NCBI GenBank assembly: GCA_038886595.1
Contig: JAWALV010000009.1
Span: forward strand, 1 to 17,732
DNA: 17,732 nt
From: CAKZRD01 sp038886595
Lineage (GTDB): Archaea > Nanobdellota > Nanobdellia > Pacearchaeales > GW2011-AR1
Reading direction: 5' to 3'
Shown: positions 14,206-17,732 of the stretch, in pieces
How the letters are laid out: every line of letters begins with the position of its first letter
How positions within the stretch are numbered: the stretch's first letter is position 1
The notes under the pieces: generated by a model
Seen by the model: only the letters and a program-made list of their open reading frames with translations
What the model was told of the DNA's origin: nothing
The model's database searches: none
Program-made: the position numbers and the translations under genes

Positions 14206-16119
14206 TTATTTTTTTGTAGAAAACTTAACCACTATTACGATTATTATAAGAACTATTAAAATTATTATTGCGATTGTTAGATAATATATTAAATTATCCC
14301 CCATATTATTATCTAAAATAGACTTAAATGATAAGTTATTTGACTTATTAGATGGTTGGATTGATACAGATACTCTTTGTTCCTTTGAGTTTATTCCATA
14401 AATTAATTTAACAACAAATTCGTTATTTCCTTCCTTTGTTGGAATAAAAGTTGCTTTTATTGTTCTAGATTGGTTTGGTGCAAGAACAAAACTTGTTTCA
14501 TTCAAGGAAGCAGATCTCGCCCAACTTTCATAATCATTTAAGCTTACAAAAATATTCTGTTGGGTTGATAGCGTATTTGTTATTGTTATTTCTACATCTA
14601 AATTTGCCCCAACTTTTGTTTCTGTTCCTTGGAGAAGTTTAGCACTTATTAAAGGTTGTGAAGATGGTTTGCATTTTTCTCCAGAAACTCTTACAGTATA
14701 AACTCCTAAGTTTTCTGTTTGTCTATAAGAATCTAAACTTTCTCTGTAATCATATTCTAAATAAAAAGTAATCCTATAAGACTTTTCTTCTTTTCCTTCA
14801 GGTACAACAAAATTGAAGGAAATAAATTCATCCTTGTCTTCATCCAATTCAAACTGCTCTGAATAAAGATTTAATCCAAGTTCGTTGCTGTAAAGATTTA
14901 CTCTCATTTTCTCGTCGTCTCCTAGATTTAAATTAAAAACCCTCAGAGAAACAAAAGCTGGACTACCGCAACTTAAAAGAGAAGGCATTTCCAATATCTC
15001 CGCGATAGCATCTTTATCAAAATCTATTTCAATTGTTTTATAGTCTGCGTCGCAAGTTTCTTTTTCAGAATTTCTTTCAAATGCTTTAACATATAACCTA
15101 TATCTTCCAATTTCTTGTTTTAAATCAGCTGGAAGCTTAAAATCAAAATTAAACCTTTCTTCGTCATTTCCTTTTATTCTTATTGTTTGTTCTAATTCTT
15201 TTTCTCCTTCTTTAAGTTCAACAAATTTACCCTTAACAGTGTCATAAAGACCAAGCTTAACAGTCACTCTTTTTGAAGAGTCTGCCCTGTTTTCTACTTC
15301 AATTCTTAAAGAAACTTCTTTTAATGGAGACCATTCCCAATCATCTCCTGAAGATCTGTCTTCTATTTCTGTAATTTTAATGTAACTAGAAGAATTCTCT
15401 CCGAATCTGCAATAAGATTTTTCAAATTTTATTTGGCCAGATGCTACAATGCTTCCAGAGGTTGCATTGAGGTTGTTTGTGTATGAAGTCAAAGTAGTGC
15501 CAACATCAGAGGCATCAACAAGAACAGTGTAACTTTTTGTCTCTCCGGCATTTATTGTTTGAGCCCCTGTCAAAAGAGTATATTTAACTGTTCCATTCTC
15601 TATTGTTAAAATAACGTTTGCTAGTTGGGTATTTCCCGTATTTTTAACTTGAATTGTTGCTGTGTTTGTTCCCTCAAAAACAACTATAGGAGAGTTTAAT
15701 ATTTGTAAAGATGAAGATGCTTGAACATTTACTGCTATTTGACCTGTTTTTGTTTCATTATAAACACTATTGTTTGTAGAATTTATTATATAATTAAAAT
15801 TATAAACTCCTGGAGATAGATGTGCTGGAACTGTTATAGAGTAACTTACATTCTTTTCTTCATTATAATCTAAGGAAAAAGGATCTGGAGAATAAGAAAA
15901 ACTTAGGTTTCCGTTTTGGCTTATTATTTTAACAGCACTAAAATTGACAGAAGAATTTGTGTTTTTTATTGTTAAATAACCTGTAACAATAGAACTGTGA
16001 TTTGCGTTTTTTGAAGTTTCTCCACTAATGCTAAAAGAAGATGCACTTGCTAAGCTAAACAAGCTTAATAAAACTAAAAAAATAAATATTCCGAAGATAA
16101 ACTTTTTTGTTTTTTCCAT
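14206..16119 (-). CDS. Large secreted, C-terminally anchored surface protein with Ig-like/CARDB-type repeats
   Basis: 637 residues. A Sec signal peptide (residues 1 to about 26, ...SLASA|S) is followed by beta-rich repeats. Phrases such as 'GYLTIKNTNSSVNF', 'ATIQVKNTGNTQLANV' and 'EITITNTLSTQQNIFV' are typical of CARDB/NEW3-type beta sandwiches. There are many N-x-S/T sequons, so heavy N-glycosylation is likely. A transmembrane helix at about 611-632 ends in KFSTKK. Signal peptide, ectodomain, one C-terminal helix and basic end form the shape of an archaeosortase substrate, and the archaeosortase gene follows directly. I see no classical PGF or PEF motif before the helix. TATA TTTATAAAT (16145-16153, minus strand) serves it. 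An S-layer-associated or adhesin role is inferred. Confidence 0.75.
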   Translation of the reverse strand: MEKTKKFIFGIFIFLVLLSLFSLASASSFSISGETSKNANHSSIVTGYLTIKNTNSSVNFSAVKIISQNGNLSFSYSPDPFSLDYNEEKNVSYSITVPAHLSPGVYNFNYIINSTNNSVYNETKTGQIAVNVQASSSLQILNSPIVVFEGTNTATIQVKNTGNTQLANVILTIENGTVKYTLLTGAQTINAGETKSYTVLVDASDVGTTLTSYTNNLNATSGSIVASGQIKFEKSYCRFGENSSSYIKITEIEDRSSGDDWEWSPLKEVSLRIEVENRADSSKRVTVKLGLYDTVKGKFVELKEGEKELEQTIRIKGNDEERFNFDFKLPADLKQEIGRYRLYVKAFERNSEKETCDADYKTIEIDFDKDAIAEILEMPSLLSCGSPAFVSLRVFNLNLGDDEKMRVNLYSNELGLNLYSEQFELDEDKDEFISFNFVVPEGKEEKSYRITFYLEYDYRESLDSYRQTENLGVYTVRVSGEKCKPSSQPLISAKLLQGTETKVGANLDVEITITNTLSTQQNIFVSLNDYESWARSASLNETSFVLAPNQSRTIKATFIPTKEGNNEFVVKLIYGINSKEQRVSVSIQPSNKSNNLSFKSILDNNMGDNLIYYLTIAIIILIVLIIIVIVVKFSTKK

Positions 16120-16230
16120 GATGTAATTCTATAGTTACAACACCTTTATAAATCTTTCGGTTTTGGTAAAAAATTAAAAAATAAAAAAAGAATTCAAAAA
16201 GTTTAAATATTAAATATTTCTAATTTTACT

Positions 16231-16731
16231 ATGGTTGAAAAGAATAATGTATTGGATACTTCTATAAAGCATAAAGGTTTTTTTAACTTTACAGAGCTTT
16301 ATAATTTCTGCTATAACTGGTTCAAAGACAATAAGTATAATTTGTTTGAAGAAGAATATACAGAAAAATTGCAAGCAAATGGAAAAGAAATAGTTATAAG
16401 ATGGTCCGCTAAGAAGAAAGTTTCTGATTATTTTAAAGAAGTTATATCTTTGAGATGGCATATTTTAGGATTGATAGAAACTGAAGTACAAGTAGGTGAT
16501 AAAAAAGAAAAAACTAATAAAGGGGAAGTAAAATTAAGCATTAAAGCAGACTTAGAGAAAGATTATGAGGAAAATTGGTCAAAAACTCCCTTTTATAAGT
16601 TTTTAAGAGGAACTTATGAAAAGTATATTATAAGGAACACCATAGATCTCTATGAAGATAGGTTGCAAGATAAAGCTACTGAGTTTTGTGAAGATGTTAA
16701 AACATTTCTAAATTTAAGCGGAAAAAAATAG
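16231..16731 (+). CDS. Hypothetical protein, probably conserved in DPANN archaea
   Basis: 166 residues, soluble, with no signal peptide. It opens with 'KHKGFFNFTELYNFCYNWFKDNKYNLFEEEY', a pattern I associate with an uncharacterised protein recurring in Woesearchaeota/Pacearchaeota genomes, though I cannot verify this here. The middle (about 45-110) alternates short beta strands and charged turns, including 'IRWSAKKKVSDYFK' and 'LGLIETEVQVGDKK'. The C-terminal third is helical. Function unknown. A TTTAAATATT box about 25 bp before the ATG implies a leaderless mRNA. It converges on the uL16 gene with no gap: its stop ends at 16731 and the uL16 stop begins at 16732. Confidence 0.75.
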   Translation: MVEKNNVLDTSIKHKGFFNFTELYNFCYNWFKDNKYNLFEEEYTEKLQANGKEIVIRWSAKKKVSDYFKEVISLRWHILGLIETEVQVGDKKEKTNKGEVKLSIKADLEKDYEENWSKTPFYKFLRGTYEKYIIRNTIDLYEDRLQDKATEFCEDVKTFLNLSGKK

Positions 16732-17268
16732 TTAATTAATTTTCTTTAAACTAACATAGATTTTACAAGGCAACTTAGATTTTATAGAATCAAAGATTTT
16801 CCTTGCCTCTATTTCGTTTTTTTCTCCATTTAAAGCAACAACAAAAAGAGCTTTTCCTTTTCTTACTAAAGCAGACCTACCTATAGTTGTTCCAAAAGAC
16901 ATCGACATCCCAGTGCTCATCCTATCTGCTCCCGCCCCAGTTAACATCTTGTTTTCTCTTATAATATGATGTGGATAAACTTTTAATTCTAGATAAAAAT
17001 CTCCCCCGACTAATTCGTTTAGTCTTCTATTTAAATATTGCCTCACTGCTTCTAAAGCAATATCTCTTATCTGAACATCTTCTTCAGAAAAAATAGTAAA
17101 TATCAAGTTGTATTTTCCTTTATTAAAACCTTCTAAATCTCCCATTCTTAATTTAACTATATTTGTGTTTGGTATTGTCTTTATATATGATTTTTTCTTA
17201 ACTTTGCTCTTTCTAGTAAAAGGAACAACCTTCATTTTAGAATAACACGAAGCTTTTCTTACAGCCAT
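16732..17268 (-). CDS. rpl10e: Large-subunit ribosomal protein uL16 (archaeal L10e form)
   Basis: 178 residues from the ATG at 17268, usual length for archaeal L10e. The conserved block 'YPHHIIRENKM..GAGADRMSTGM..SFG' identifies uL16, which sits near the peptidyl-transferase centre and the A-site tRNA elbow. A GTG at 17280 would add four residues. I prefer the ATG because AGGTGA lies about 8 nt upstream as a Shine-Dalgarno and MAVRKASCY matches the family start. The upstream eL33 stop is 1 bp away, so the two are translated from one transcript and the internal Shine-Dalgarno explains how uL16 is initiated. Confidence 0.95.
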   Translation of the reverse strand: MAVRKASCYSKMKVVPFTRKSKVKKKSYIKTIPNTNIVKLRMGDLEGFNKGKYNLIFTIFSEEDVQIRDIALEAVRQYLNRRLNELVGGDFYLELKVYPHHIIRENKMLTGAGADRMSTGMSMSFGTTIGRSALVRKGKALFVVALNGEKNEIEARKIFDSIKSKLPCKIYVSLKKIN

Positions 17269-17269
17269 T

Positions 17270-17539
17270 TTATTTCTCACCTAAGAAATTTATTTTATTA
17301 TTAATAGCTTGACCAGGCAATCCTTTTTCAAATATAGCCCTTAATTTTCCTTTATTTCCATGAGGAGACACTATTCTTCCTTTTATTTTATTACCACTTG
17401 ATGATGTCCAAAAAACTTCTTTACCAACAAAATTTTCAGCATTTTTTCTATCATTTATCCCTTCAATAGATAATATAAAATGCCTCGGTTTTTGTTTATG
17501 CCTTCCTCTCCTAAATTGAATAATCTTGACCTCTACCAT
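17270..17539 (-). CDS. rpl35ae: Large-subunit ribosomal protein eL33 (L35Ae)
   Basis: 89 residues, full length for archaeal L35Ae. 'GRIVSPHGNKGKLRAIFEKGLPGQAI' is the family signature (HG..G.vRA.F...LPGQAiG), and 'NFVGKEVFWTS' is the central strand pair. It is a small beta-barrel protein of the large subunit, present in archaea and eukaryotes and absent from bacteria, which supports the archaeal assignment. TTTATAAAAC (17561-17570, minus strand) lies about 25 bp before the ATG, so the mRNA is probably leaderless. uL16 follows directly in the same operon. Confidence 0.93.
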   Translation of the reverse strand: MVEVKIIQFRRGRHKQKPRHFILSIEGINDRKNAENFVGKEVFWTSSSGNKIKGRIVSPHGNKGKLRAIFEKGLPGQAINNKINFLGEK

Positions 17540-17622
17540 AAAAAAATCTTGAAAAGGCTCTTTATAAAACTTGCGAAAACGATTGTAAAAAAATTTTTAA
17601 ACATAAAAAGAAAAGAAATAAC

Positions 17623-17732
17623 ATGATAGAAATAAAAAAACAATCAAAACCAATATCTCAATTAAAAAAAGGGGATTTTGTTTTTGTAGATGGCCATAAA
17701 TTAATCGTTCTTGATCATTTTTTATTTATGCA
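17623..17732 (+). CDS. Start of a hypothetical gene, cut by the window end
   Basis: An ATG at 17623 opens a frame that runs off the end after 36 codons. The peptide begins MIEIKKQSKPISQLKKGD and continues FVFVDGHKLIVLDHFLFM, a lysine-rich start followed by beta strands. 'LKKGDFVFVDGHKL.VL' looks like a small SH3-like or KOW-like barrel entry, but the fragment is too short to assign. A TTTTTAAAC box about 25 bp upstream supports the start and the leaderless layout seen elsewhere. It is divergent from eL33. Confidence 0.6.
   Translation, partial: MIEIKKQSKPISQLKKGDFVFVDGHKLIVLDHFLFM

Noticed and set aside
1..17732. CRISPR array or insertion sequence with a transposase
   Set aside because: No spaced direct repeats of suitable length and no transposase-like coding sequence on either strand.

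Overview
The window comes from a very AT-rich archaeal genome, most likely a DPANN lineage of the Woesearchaeota/Pacearchaeota type. The evidence is archaeal ribosomal proteins eL33 and uL16 (L10e form), an archaeosortase, a class III (pilin-type) signal peptide, an AbrB-PhoU protein, tRNA genes without an encoded CCA end, and TATA boxes about 25 nt upstream of many start codons, which implies mostly leaderless mRNAs. The phylum call is inference from gene style, not from a search.

Layout. 1-850: the end of a winged-helix regulator, a palindrome, a small Cys-rich membrane-anchored protein and an unknown gene. 874-946: tRNA-Gln. 1123-5811: a Cys-rich pilin-like protein, a MutS-family ATPase convergent with an nth-serS pair, and a winged-helix regulator. 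5853-6044: tRNA-Lys and tRNA-Cys. 6198-6303: a GC-rich, foldable element that looks like an unassigned structured RNA. 6397-8194: a gatC-like gene, a small ORF and gatA, joined by ATGA overlaps. 8181-11807: a locally disrupted region with a frameshifted AbrB-PhoU gene, divergent from a two-gene unit made of a phage-like calcineurin-fold phosphoesterase and a YheC/D-like ATP-grasp enzyme, both frameshifted. 11916-13645: two membrane-anchored paralogs and a small multipass exporter-family protein. 13596-16119: an archaeosortase next to a large secreted, C-terminally anchored protein. 16231-17732: a conserved-looking unknown, the ribosomal pair eL33-uL16, and the start of another gene.

How it works together. 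Most of the window is translation machinery (three tRNAs, serS, gatC/gatA, two ribosomal proteins) plus cell-surface genes (pilin-like protein, archaeosortase and its probable substrate, anchored paralogs). The parts most worth following up are three. First, about six single-base frameshifts are confined to 8.5-11.6 kb, while equally long A-runs elsewhere keep frame. Second, there is the structured element at 6198-6303. Third, the tRNA-Cys is altered at both partners of the G18-U55 elbow contact.
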